Notes under the pieces: model-generated
Told to the model about the DNA's origin: nothing
Seen by the model: only the letters and a program-made list of their open reading frames with translations
Databases searched by the model: none
In this document: positions 17,863 through 25,432 of the stretch, in pieces
Layout of the letters: every line of letters starts with the position of its first letter
Numbering within the stretch: the stretch's first letter is position 1
Origin: Streptomyces sp. SID8352
GTDB taxonomy: Bacteria; Actinomycetota; Actinomycetes; Streptomycetales; Streptomycetaceae
Direction: 5' to 3'
Assembly (NCBI RefSeq): GCF_009862265.1
Contig: NZ_WWGX01000044.1
Location: forward strand, 1-64,000
Length of the DNA stretch: 64,000 bases
Position numbers and translations under genes: made by a program

Positions 17863-18699
17863 ATGGTGCAGATCAAGAGCCCCGAGCAGATCGCCAGGAT
17901 GCGTGAGGCGGGGCTGGTCGTCGCCGCCATCCACGCGGCCACGCGGGAGGCGGCGGTGCCCGGCGCCACCACCAGGGACCTGGACCAGGTCGCCCGCAAG
18001 GTGCTCGCGGAGCACGGCGCCAAGCCGAACTTCCTCGGCTACGGCGGCTTCCCGGCGACCATCTGCACCTCGGTGAACGAGGTCGTGGTGCACGGCATCC
18101 CCTCCGACGACGTGGTCCTCAAGGACGGCGACGTGATCTCGATCGACTGCGGCGCGATCATCGACGGCTGGCACGGCGACGCCGCCTACACGGCCTTCGT
18201 GGGCTCCGGTCACTCCCCGGAGCTGGTCGAGCTGTCCCGGGTGACCGAGGAGTCGATGTGGGCGGGGATCGCGGCCATGCGGCAGGGCAACCGCCTGGTC
18301 GACATCTCCCGCGCCATCGAGACCTACATCCGCCGCCAGCCCCGGCCCGGCGGCGGCAAGTACGGGATCATCGAGGACTACGGCGGCCACGGCATCGGCA
18401 CCGAGATGCACATGGACCCGCACCTGCTGAACTACGTCGACCGCCGGCGCGGCAAGGGCCCCAAGCTGGTCCCGGGCTTCTGCCTGGCCATCGAGCCCAT
18501 GGTCTCCCTCGGTACCCCCCGCACGGAGGTCCTGGAGGACGAGTGGACGGTCGTCACGACCGACGGCACCTGGTCCTCGCACTGGGAGCACTCGGTCGCC
18601 CTGACCCCCGAGGGGCCCCTGGTGCTGACCGCCCCCGACGGCGGCCGGGCGAAGCTGGCCGAGCTGGGCGTGACGGCGGCCCCGGATCCGCTCGCATGA
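17863..18699 (+). CDS. map: Methionine aminopeptidase type I
   Basis: The 278-residue enzyme removes N-terminal methionine from new proteins. Dinuclear metal ligands are recognisable in SIDCGAIIDGWHGDAAYT (two Asp), GHGIGTEMH (His), AIEPMV (Glu) and HWEHSVALT (Glu). The ATG at 17863 gives MVQIKSPEQIARMREAG, the normal start of the short type I form without a zinc-finger extension. It lies between adk and infA as in many actinobacteria. Confidence 0.97.
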   Translation: MVQIKSPEQIARMREAGLVVAAIHAATREAAVPGATTRDLDQVARKVLAEHGAKPNFLGYGGFPATICTSVNEVVVHGIPSDDVVLKDGDVISIDCGAIIDGWHGDAAYTAFVGSGHSPELVELSRVTEESMWAGIAAMRQGNRLVDISRAIETYIRRQPRPGGGKYGIIEDYGGHGIGTEMHMDPHLLNYVDRRRGKGPKLVPGFCLAIEPMVSLGTPRTEVLEDEWTVVTTDGTWSSHWEHSVALTPEGPLVLTAPDGGRAKLAELGVTAAPDPLA

Positions 18700-18729
18700 T
18701 GATCTCGCGGGTGGGGCAGAATTCCTCGT

Positions 18730-18759
18730 TTCGCCTTTCCGAGGGTGCTGACGTAGACT
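18730..18759 (+). promoter_or_regulatory. Candidate promoter for infA-rpmJ-rpsM
   Basis: A good -10 (TAGACT, 18754-18759) is preceded by an 18-base spacer and a weak -35 (TTCGCC, 18730-18735). Confidence 0.3.
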
Positions 18760-18853
18760 GACTCGTCGGCTCTGGTGCATCCTCATGTCTGCATGCGGCT
18801 CGTTCGCGCGAGGCACCCGAGTTGATCAAGGTAGTCGATTCGAAGGGCGAAGC

Positions 18854-19075
18854 GTGGCCAAGAAGCAAGGTGCCATCGAGATCGAGGGCACTGTCGTCGA
18901 GTCTCTGCCGAACGCCATGTTCAAGGTCGAGCTCCAGAACGGCCACCAGGTCCTGGCACACATCAGCGGCAAGATGCGCATGCACTACATCCGCATCCTC
19001 CCTGACGACCGGGTCGTGGTGGAGCTGTCTCCGTACGACCTGACGCGTGGCCGGATCGTCTACCGGTACAAGTAG
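18854..19075 (+). CDS. infA: Translation initiation factor IF-1
   Basis: The 73-residue OB-fold protein (AKKQGAIEIEGTVVES...RGRIVYRYK) is a full-length IF-1, which occupies the A site of the 30S subunit during initiation. The GTG at 18854 gives the standard length. An upstream in-frame ATG at 18785 would add 23 residues without family support. Confidence 0.97.
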   Translation: MAKKQGAIEIEGTVVESLPNAMFKVELQNGHQVLAHISGKMRMHYIRILPDDRVVVELSPYDLTRGRIVYRYK

Positions 19076-19159
19076 ATCTTGCTTGCGTCCCGCGCGCCTC
19101 GCCTTCACCCGCGATCCGCGTAGGGCCGTCGGCAACTGACCCGGAGAACCTCACATCCC

Positions 19160-19273
19160 ATGAAGGTCAAGCCGAGCGTCAAGAAGATCTGCGACAAGTG
19201 CAGGGTGATCCGCCGTCACGGTCGGGTCATGGTCATCTGCGACAACCCGCGCCACAAGCAGCGCCAGGGCTGA
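19160..19273 (+). CDS. rpmJ: 50S ribosomal protein L36
   Basis: This 37-residue protein (MKVKPSVKKICDKCRVIRRH...) carries the zinc ribbon ligands C11, C14, C27 and H32. It is the zinc-containing form of L36, located in the 50S subunit near helix 89. It lies between infA and rpsM, its usual place in the alpha-type cluster. Confidence 0.96.
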   Translation: MKVKPSVKKICDKCRVIRRHGRVMVICDNPRHKQRQG

Positions 19274-19461
19274 CGCACGACCGTTCCCTCTGCGATTCGC
19301 AGAACTTCGCGCGACGCGAACTGATTTCGTTCATACGCAGGACCCGGGCGCCCTGGTGCCCGACACCCCCGGCTCGGAGGCCGGGGACCCAGTTCGTACC
19401 TGGTACGGCGGCTGGGAGCCGGTTCTGCGGAAGACCTCCGACCATCAACTGGAGCCATTGA

Positions 19462-19842
19462 ATGGCACGCGTTTCCGGTGTTGACATCCCGCGCGAAAAG
19501 CGCGTGGAGATCGCCCTCACCTACGTGTTCGGCATCGGCCGGACCCTTTCCCAGCAGACGCTGGCCGCCACCGGCGTGGACCCGAACACCCGTGTTCGGG
19601 ACCTCTCCGAGGAGCAGCTGGTCGCGATCCGCGAGTACGTCGACAACAACATCAAGACCGAGGGTGACCTCCGTCGCGAGATCCAGGCCGACATCCGCCG
19701 CAAGGTCGAGATCGGTACCTACCAGGGTCTGCGCCACCGCCGCGGCCTGCCCGTCCGCGGTCAGCGCACCAGCACCAACGCACGTACCCGCAAGGGCCCG
19801 CGTCGCGCCATCGCCGGCAAGAAGAAGCCGGGCAAGAAGTAG
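19462..19842 (+). CDS. rpsM: 30S ribosomal protein S13
   Basis: The 126-residue protein starts MARVSGVDIPREKRVEIALTY and has the basic C-terminal tail RGQRTSTNARTRKGPRR that contacts the P-site tRNA. A 188-base gap with GC-rich dyads precedes it; no gene is evident there. Confidence 0.98.
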   Translation: MARVSGVDIPREKRVEIALTYVFGIGRTLSQQTLAATGVDPNTRVRDLSEEQLVAIREYVDNNIKTEGDLRREIQADIRRKVEIGTYQGLRHRRGLPVRGQRTSTNARTRKGPRRAIAGKKKPGKK

Positions 19843-19908
19843 TCCGCAGCGGACTCGCCGTCCAGCGGTCTTCGCTGTAGGACCGACCACCTCCCGTAGG
19901 AGAACGAC

Positions 19909-20313
19909 ATGCCCCCCAAGGGACGTCAGGGCGCTGCCAAGAAGGTGCGCCGCAAGGAAAAGAAGAACGTCGCTCACGGCCACGCGCACATCAAGAGCAC
20001 GTTCAACAACACCATCGTGTCGATCACGGACCCGTCCGGCAACGTGATCTCCTGGGCCTCCGCCGGCCACGTCGGCTTCAAGGGCTCGCGCAAGTCGACG
20101 CCGTTCGCCGCGCAGATGGCCGCCGAGTCGGCCGCCCGCCGCGCCCAGGAGCACGGCATGCGCAAGGTCGACGTGTTCGTCAAGGGCCCGGGCTCCGGTC
20201 GTGAGACCGCGATCCGCTCCCTCCAGGCCACCGGCCTCGAGGTCGGCTCGATCCAGGACGTCACGCCCACCCCGCACAATGGTTGCCGTCCGCCGAAGCG
20301 CCGCCGCGTCTGA
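19909..20313 (+). CDS. rpsK: 30S ribosomal protein S11
   Basis: The 134-residue protein has the S11 signature (GPGSGRETAIRSLQATGLEV) and the conserved C terminus (DVTPTPHNGCRPPKRRRV). S11 forms part of the 30S platform near the E site. GTAGGAG precedes the ATG. Confidence 0.98.
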   Translation: MPPKGRQGAAKKVRRKEKKNVAHGHAHIKSTFNNTIVSITDPSGNVISWASAGHVGFKGSRKSTPFAAQMAAESAARRAQEHGMRKVDVFVKGPGSGRETAIRSLQATGLEVGSIQDVTPTPHNGCRPPKRRRV

Positions 20314-20483
20314 CGCGTAGGTCCGGTCCGGGCGGTGTCCGGCCGGGGGTGCGGGGGTTCGTCCCGCACCGTGCGGCACCAGGGTTTTCCGGGCGGTACG
20401 GCCCCTTTCGGCCGTATCGCCCGTACCCTTGCAGTACAGAGTCGGGCGTCAAATAGCGGGCGCCCCTGACTGAAGGAATACAC

Positions 20484-21506
20484 ATGCTGATCGCTCAGCG
20501 TCCCTCGTTGACCGAAGAGGTCGTCGACGAGTTCCGCTCCCGGTTCGTCATCGAGCCGCTGGAGCCGGGCTTCGGCTACACCCTCGGCAACTCCCTGCGG
20601 CGCACGCTCCTCTCCTCGATCCCGGGTGCGGCGGTCACGTCCATCCGCATCGACGGTGTCCTGCACGAGTTCACCACCGTGCCGGGCGTCAAGGAGGACG
20701 TCACCGACCTGATCCTCAACATCAAGCAGCTCGTCGTCTCCTCGGAGCACGACGAGCCGGTCGTGATGTACCTGCGCAAGCAGGGCCCGGGTCTGGTCAC
20801 CGCCGCCGACATCGCGCCCCCGGCCGGTGTCGAGGTGCACAACCCCGACCTCGTCCTCGCCACGCTCAACGGCAAGGGCAAGCTGGAGATGGAGCTGACG
20901 GTCGAGCGCGGCCGCGGCTACGTCTCCGCCGTGCAGAACAAGCAGGCGGGCCAGGAGATCGGCCGCATCCCGGTCGACTCCATCTACTCGCCCGTCCTCA
21001 AGGTCACGTACAAGGTCGAGGCCACGCGTGTCGAGCAGCGCACCGACTTCGACAAGCTGATCGTCGACGTCGAGACCAAGCAGGCGATGCGTCCCCGCGA
21101 CGCCATGGCCTCCGCGGGCAAGACCCTGGTCGAGCTGTTCGGTCTCGCGCGCGAGCTGAACATCGACGCCGAGGGCATCGACATGGGCCCGTCCCCGACG
21201 GACGCCGCGCTCGCCGCCGATCTGGCGCTGCCGATCGAGGAGCTCGAACTCACCGTCCGGTCGTACAACTGCCTCAAGCGCGAGGGCATCCACTCCGTGG
21301 GTGAGCTGGTCGCGCGCAGCGAGGCCGACCTGCTGGACATCCGCAACTTCGGCGCGAAGTCCATCGACGAGGTCAAGGCCAAGCTGGCGGGCATGGGCCT
21401 CGCGCTCAAGGACTCGCCCCCCGGGTTCGACCCGACCGCCGCCGCCGACGCCTTCGGCGCCGACGACGACGCGGACGCCGGGTTCGTCGAGACCGAGCAG
21501 TACTGA
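20484..21506 (+). CDS. rpoA: RNA polymerase alpha subunit
   Basis: The 340-residue protein has the N-terminal assembly domain (FVIEPLEPGFGYTLGNSLRR) and the C-terminal domain (SYNCLKREGIHSVGELVARS) that contacts promoter UP elements and activators. An acidic tail ends the protein. A 170-base gap after rpsK may carry its own promoter. The gene lies between rpsK and rplQ; no rpsD copy is present in this cluster. Confidence 0.98.
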   Translation: MLIAQRPSLTEEVVDEFRSRFVIEPLEPGFGYTLGNSLRRTLLSSIPGAAVTSIRIDGVLHEFTTVPGVKEDVTDLILNIKQLVVSSEHDEPVVMYLRKQGPGLVTAADIAPPAGVEVHNPDLVLATLNGKGKLEMELTVERGRGYVSAVQNKQAGQEIGRIPVDSIYSPVLKVTYKVEATRVEQRTDFDKLIVDVETKQAMRPRDAMASAGKTLVELFGLARELNIDAEGIDMGPSPTDAALAADLALPIEELELTVRSYNCLKREGIHSVGELVARSEADLLDIRNFGAKSIDEVKAKLAGMGLALKDSPPGFDPTAAADAFGADDDADAGFVETEQY

Positions 21507-21530
21507 CGGCTCGGGACCGACGGTCCCCCT

Positions 21531-21564
21531 CCGGGAGCCACCCCCCCCCGCGGGCGGCTCCCGG
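21531..21564 (+). terminator. Hairpin between rpoA and rplQ
   Basis: Arms CCGGGAGCC (21531-21539) and GGCTCCCGG (21556-21564) pair perfectly. The loop contains a run of nine C. Confidence 0.5.
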
Positions 21565-21643
21565 ATCTCCGACAGGCGGCCGCCTGCTCGGATACTGACT
21601 CCGGTACCTGGTACGGCCGGGGCAGACACTGAGGAGAATCACC

Positions 21644-22150
21644 ATGCCGAAGCCCACCAAGGGTGCCCGTCTGGGCGGCAGCGCCGCGCACGAGAAGCTG
21701 CTCCTCGCGAACCTCGCGAAGAGCCTCTTCGAGCACGGCCGCATCACCACCACCGAAGCCAAGGCGCGCAGGCTGCGCCCGTACGCCGAGCGGCTGGTCA
21801 CCAAGGCGAAGAAGGGCGACCTGCACAACCGTCGCCAGGTGCTCCAGGTGATCACGGACAAGAGCATCGTGCACACGCTCTTCACCGAGATCGGCCCGCG
21901 CTACGAGAACCGCCCCGGTGGCTACACCCGCATCACCAAGATCGGCAACCGCCGTGGCGACAACGCGCCCATGGCCGTGATCGAGCTGGTCGAGGCGCTG
22001 ACGGTCGCGCAGGAGGCGACGGGTGAGGCCGAGGCCGCCACCAAGCGTGCCGCCAAGGACGCGGAGGCCGCCCAGGCCGTCGAGGCCGCTCCGGCCGACG
22101 ACGCCAAGGTCGACGTGACCAAGGACGCCGAGGAGTCCAAGGACGCGTAG
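21644..22150 (+). CDS. rplQ: 50S ribosomal protein L17
   Basis: The 168-residue protein has an L17 core of about 120 residues (MPKPTKGARLGGSAAHEKLLLANLAKSLF opening; RPGGYTRITKIGNRRGDNA). It continues into an Ala/Glu/Asp-rich acidic tail of about 45 residues, typical of actinobacterial L17. L17 lies near the exit tunnel. AGGAGAA precedes the ATG. It ends the ribosomal protein cluster. Confidence 0.97.
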   Translation: MPKPTKGARLGGSAAHEKLLLANLAKSLFEHGRITTTEAKARRLRPYAERLVTKAKKGDLHNRRQVLQVITDKSIVHTLFTEIGPRYENRPGGYTRITKIGNRRGDNAPMAVIELVEALTVAQEATGEAEAATKRAAKDAEAAQAVEAAPADDAKVDVTKDAEESKDA

Positions 22151-22174
22151 GTGTCCCGCCCCTCCAGGGCGTTC

Positions 22175-22210
22175 ACGGGCCCGTCCCTCCTCACCGGGGG
22201 GCGGGCCCGT
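22175..22210 (+). terminator. Terminator after rplQ
   Basis: ACGGGCCCGTCCCTCC at 22175-22190 pairs with a 3' arm ending at 22210. TCTGGTT follows. This separates the ribosomal cluster from truA. Confidence 0.6.
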
Positions 22211-22235
22211 TCTGGTTGGCTGAGAGGATGCGGGA

Positions 22236-23090
22236 GTGAGTGACGAAGTACGGTCCGGGAGCGTCCGGGTACGGCTCGACCTGTCCTACGACGGGTCCGG
22301 GTTCTCCGGCTGGGCCAAGCAGGCCGGCGGGCGGCGCACCGTGCAGGGCGAGATCGAGGACGCGCTGCGGACCGTGACCCGCTCGGGGGAGACCCACGAG
22401 CTGACGGTGGCGGGGCGGACCGACGCCGGGGTGCACGCCCGGGGCCAGGTGGCCCATGTGGACCTGCCGCGCGAGGTGTGGGCCGAGCACCGCGACAAGC
22501 TGCTGAAGCGGCTGGCGGGGCGGCTGCCCCGGGACGTGCGGGTGTGGTCCGCGCGGGAGGCGCCCGACGGCTTCGACGCGCGGTTCTCGGCCGTCTGGCG
22601 GCGCTACGCCTACCGGATCACCGACCATCCGGGCGGGGTGGACCCGCTGCTGCGCGGCCATGTGCTCTGGCACGACTGGCCGCTGGACGTGGACGCCATG
22701 AACGAGGCGGCGCGCGGGCTGGTGGGGGAGCACGACTTCGCGGCCTACTGCAAGAAGCGGGAGGGCGCCACCACCATCCGCACCCTCCAGGAGCTGAGCC
22801 TGGTGCGGGACGGGGAGGGGATCGTCACCGCGACCGTGCGGGCCGACGCCTTCTGCCACAACATGGTCCGCTCCCTGGTCGGGGCCCTGCTCTTCGTCGG
22901 CGACGGCCACCGGCCGCCCGCGTGGCCGGCCGAGGTGCTGGCCGCCCGGGTACGGGACTCGGCGGTGCACGTGGTGCGTCCGCACGGGCTGACCCTGGAG
23001 GAGGTCGGCTATCCGGCCGACGGCCTGCTGGCCGCCCGGAGCCGGGAGGCGCGGAACAAGAGGACGCTGCCGGGCGCCGGCTGCTGCTGA
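22236..23090 (+). CDS. truA: tRNA pseudouridine synthase A
   Basis: The 284-residue enzyme makes pseudouridine at positions 38-40 of the anticodon arm. The catalytic Asp lies in AGRTDAGVHARGQ. Other motifs are RLDLSYDGSGFSGWA near the N terminus and RADAFCHNMVR. The GTG at 22236 follows GGATGCGGGA. It is convergent with the next gene, with only 18 bases between the stops. Confidence 0.97.
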   Translation: MSDEVRSGSVRVRLDLSYDGSGFSGWAKQAGGRRTVQGEIEDALRTVTRSGETHELTVAGRTDAGVHARGQVAHVDLPREVWAEHRDKLLKRLAGRLPRDVRVWSAREAPDGFDARFSAVWRRYAYRITDHPGGVDPLLRGHVLWHDWPLDVDAMNEAARGLVGEHDFAAYCKKREGATTIRTLQELSLVRDGEGIVTATVRADAFCHNMVRSLVGALLFVGDGHRPPAWPAEVLAARVRDSAVHVVRPHGLTLEEVGYPADGLLAARSREARNKRTLPGAGCC

Positions 23091-23108
23091 AACGGCGGCG
23101 GGCGGCGG

Positions 23109-24092
23109 TCAGCCCTTCGCCCAGGCGCTGAGCAGCCCGCCCGCCGCGGCGGCGAGCTCCTCGGTGTCGCGGCCCCCGGTGCGGAAGCCGGGGGCGAGTT
23201 CCAGGTGGACGAAGGTGACGTGGCGGCGCTGGGCCGCCCTGCCCTGGACGTTCCGGGCGCCCTCCAGCGGGCAGCGGGCCGCCCAGCCCCGGCAGACCCG
23301 GATGCCGTCGGCCTTCAGCCGGTCGGCGAGGGCGTGCACCTCGGCCGGGGCGCTGCGGGCGGCGCCGGTGGAGAGGACGGCGTCGTACTTCTTGGCGGAC
23401 GAGCCGGACTTGCCGTGCAGCTGGAGTCCGGGCACGCCGCGCTTCTGGAGTTCCAGGACGATGGCGTGGAAGGCGCTGTCCTCGCGGTGGGCCACGTCGG
23501 CGGCGCCCTCGTCCCCGGCCCTGCGGTGGGCGCCCGCGAGGACCAGGGAGCCGCCTGGGGTGCCCTCCAGGAGCCGGACGCCGAGCGACTCGGTGGCCCG
23601 GTCGGCGACGGGGTGCGGGACCTGGACGTTCCAGCGGACCCGGGAGTCGGCGGTCAGGTACAGCCGCCCCCAGTGGGTGCCGGGGCCGGGGCGGGTGGCC
23701 GCGATCTCGTCGTAGCGGCGGCGGGAGTCGGTGTCGGTGAGCCGGGTGACCCCGAGACCGAGCGGGGCGAGCAGCCGCTCCGCCCCCCGCGCGTCGCCCT
23801 CGACGAGACGGCCCACGGCGCGGGCGAGCTGCTCGCGCTGTTCCCCGTCGGGGGCGTCGTAGTCGCCGTCAGGCCGGAAGCCCTGGGTGTAGCCGAGGAT
23901 GCGCCCGCGCAGATCGACCAACTCCCGGTTGGCCGGAACGGTTTGGTCCGTATCGGCGCCCGGGGAGTCCTGACATCCCGTCACTGTCAGAAATAGTCCT
24001 ATCGCGGTCATAAAGACAAGCAAACGTGACAGTTTTGTGACGGCAAAGCCAGGGGCGCGGAAGGGGCGCGTGTGACCATGTCTCGGTGACAT
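23109..24092 (-). CDS. Lipoprotein with a PGA-hydrolase-like domain
   Basis: The 327-residue product has a basic N terminus, a hydrophobic stretch and the lipobox LTVTGC near residue 40. The mature part contains VPHPVADRATESLGV, GGSLVLAGAHRR, DVAHREDSAFHAI and QLHG. A later RNVQGR...HVTFVHLELAPGFR segment is arranged like the NR...GVQLE.S...R region of phage poly-gamma-glutamate hydrolase PghP as I remember it. The order of candidate zinc residues fits, but similarity is weak and the call is inference. The start is uncertain: ATG 24092 overlaps the divergent capA start by 7 bases, and ATG 24011 lacks a charged n-region. Confidence 0.5.
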   Translation of the reverse strand: MSPRHGHTRPFRAPGFAVTKLSRLLVFMTAIGLFLTVTGCQDSPGADTDQTVPANRELVDLRGRILGYTQGFRPDGDYDAPDGEQREQLARAVGRLVEGDARGAERLLAPLGLGVTRLTDTDSRRRYDEIAATRPGPGTHWGRLYLTADSRVRWNVQVPHPVADRATESLGVRLLEGTPGGSLVLAGAHRRAGDEGAADVAHREDSAFHAIVLELQKRGVPGLQLHGKSGSSAKKYDAVLSTGAARSAPAEVHALADRLKADGIRVCRGWAARCPLEGARNVQGRAAQRRHVTFVHLELAPGFRTGGRDTEELAAAAGGLLSAWAKG

Positions 24093-25291
24093 TGCGTAAG
24101 TCTCTCCGTATGGGTCGTGTTGCCGCCACTCTGGCGCTGGTGACCGGTCTCACCGTTTCCTGCACGTCCCGGTCCGCGGAGCCGCAGGCGAAGCCCGGCG
24201 GCCGGTCCTTCACGCTGGCGGCGGCGGGCGACGTGCTCATCCACCCCGAGCTGGTCGAGCAGGCGGCCAAGGACGCCCAGAAGACCGGCAAGGGCCAGGA
24301 GGGACTGGACTTCGGCCCGCTGCTCGCCGGTGTCCAGCCGGTGATCAGCAAGGCCGACCTCGCGATCTGCCACATGGAGACCCCGGTCGGCGACCCGAAG
24401 GGCCCCTTCCAGGGCTACCCCGAATTCCTGGTGCCCCCGCAGATCCTCACCGCGCTGAAGGGTGTGGGATACGACACCTGCTCCACCGCCTCCAACCACA
24501 CCTTCGACCACGGCATGAAGGCCGTGAAGCGGACGCTGGACGCGATGGACGAGGCGGGTCTCGGCCACACCGGTTCCGCGCGCACCCCCGAGGAGGCGGA
24601 GAAGGTCAACATCCGCGAGGTCAACGGGGTGAAGGTGGCGCACCTCTCGTTCTCCTGGGAGTCGTTCGTCCACCCGGTGCCGAAGAAGGTGAGCTGGGCC
24701 TTCAACCGGACCGGTCTGAAGGAGATCAAGAAGGCCGAGACCCGGGCCCGGCAGAAGGGCGCCGAGGTCGTGATCCTCTCCATCCACTGGGGAGCGGAGC
24801 ACTACAACGAGCCGGGTGTCGTCCAGGTCCGACTGGCGGAGCAGATCAGCGAGCAGACCGGTGTCGACCTGGTCATCGGGCACCACTCGCACGTGGTCGA
24901 ACCCATCCAGAAGGTCAACGGCACCTGGGTCGCCTACAGCCTCGGCAACCAGGTGGCCCGGCACTCCTCCCCGACCGGACTGACCGAGGAGGGCGCGATC
25001 GGCTGGTTCGAGTTCCGGGAGGCGGCCGGGGGCGGCTGGACCGTCGACGCCCGGTACCGCACGACGCTGATCGAGATCCCGCCGGAGCTCCAGCCCGAGG
25101 AGAAGCTCCCCGAGGGGGCGGTGGAGGACCACCGGCTGGTGGACGTGCGCGACGCGCTCGACCGTCCCGGCGAGGTGTCCGAGGAGCGCCTGGCCCGCTA
25201 CCGGCTGGCCTCCGACCGGACCCGAGGATTCCTCTACAACCGCGGTGCCCCCGGCGGTGACGGATTGCAGCCGTTGGTGCTGAAGAAGTGA
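24086..25291 (+). CDS. capA: CapA/PgsA-like capsule synthesis lipoprotein
   Basis: The 401-residue protein has a lipoprotein signal (RKSLRMGRVAATLALVTGLTVSC) and then a PGA_cap domain of the calcineurin-like fold. Visible motifs are AAAGDVLIHPE, ICHMETPVG, TASNHTFDHG, LSIHWGAEH, IGHHSHVVEP and YSLGN. CapA/PgsA supports export or assembly of poly-gamma-glutamate with PgsB and PgsC in Bacillus. The start could be GTG 24086 or ATG 24110; neither has a clear ribosome binding site. The gene leads a same-strand set ending at 31180. A 141-base gap separates it from the next gene. Confidence 0.85.
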   Translation: MTLRKSLRMGRVAATLALVTGLTVSCTSRSAEPQAKPGGRSFTLAAAGDVLIHPELVEQAAKDAQKTGKGQEGLDFGPLLAGVQPVISKADLAICHMETPVGDPKGPFQGYPEFLVPPQILTALKGVGYDTCSTASNHTFDHGMKAVKRTLDAMDEAGLGHTGSARTPEEAEKVNIREVNGVKVAHLSFSWESFVHPVPKKVSWAFNRTGLKEIKKAETRARQKGAEVVILSIHWGAEHYNEPGVVQVRLAEQISEQTGVDLVIGHHSHVVEPIQKVNGTWVAYSLGNQVARHSSPTGLTEEGAIGWFEFREAAGGGWTVDARYRTTLIEIPPELQPEEKLPEGAVEDHRLVDVRDALDRPGEVSEERLARYRLASDRTRGFLYNRGAPGGDGLQPLVLKK

Positions 25292-25329
25292 TCAGTAACA
25301 CATGTGATGGTGTGGCCAGTTGAGCAACC

Positions 25330-25356
25330 TTGACAGTTTTTAACTGTCCTTTAAAT
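25330..25356 (+). promoter_or_regulatory. Promoter with overlapping palindromic operator
   Basis: TTGACA at 25330-25335 is followed after 15-16 bases by TTAAAT/TAAATC (25351-25357). A perfect inverted repeat, GACAGTT-TTT-AACTGTC (25332-25348), overlaps the -35 and spacer. This suggests a repressor-controlled promoter for the membrane protein-pgsB-pgsC genes. The sequence TGACAGTTTT also occurs at 24027-24036. Confidence 0.5.
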
Positions 25357-25432
25357 CAGAGCGCCGTGCACTGCGGCAGTGGTGTGTCCACTTCCCGCTC
25401 TGGACACCCGCAGCGACCAAGGAAGAAGACCG

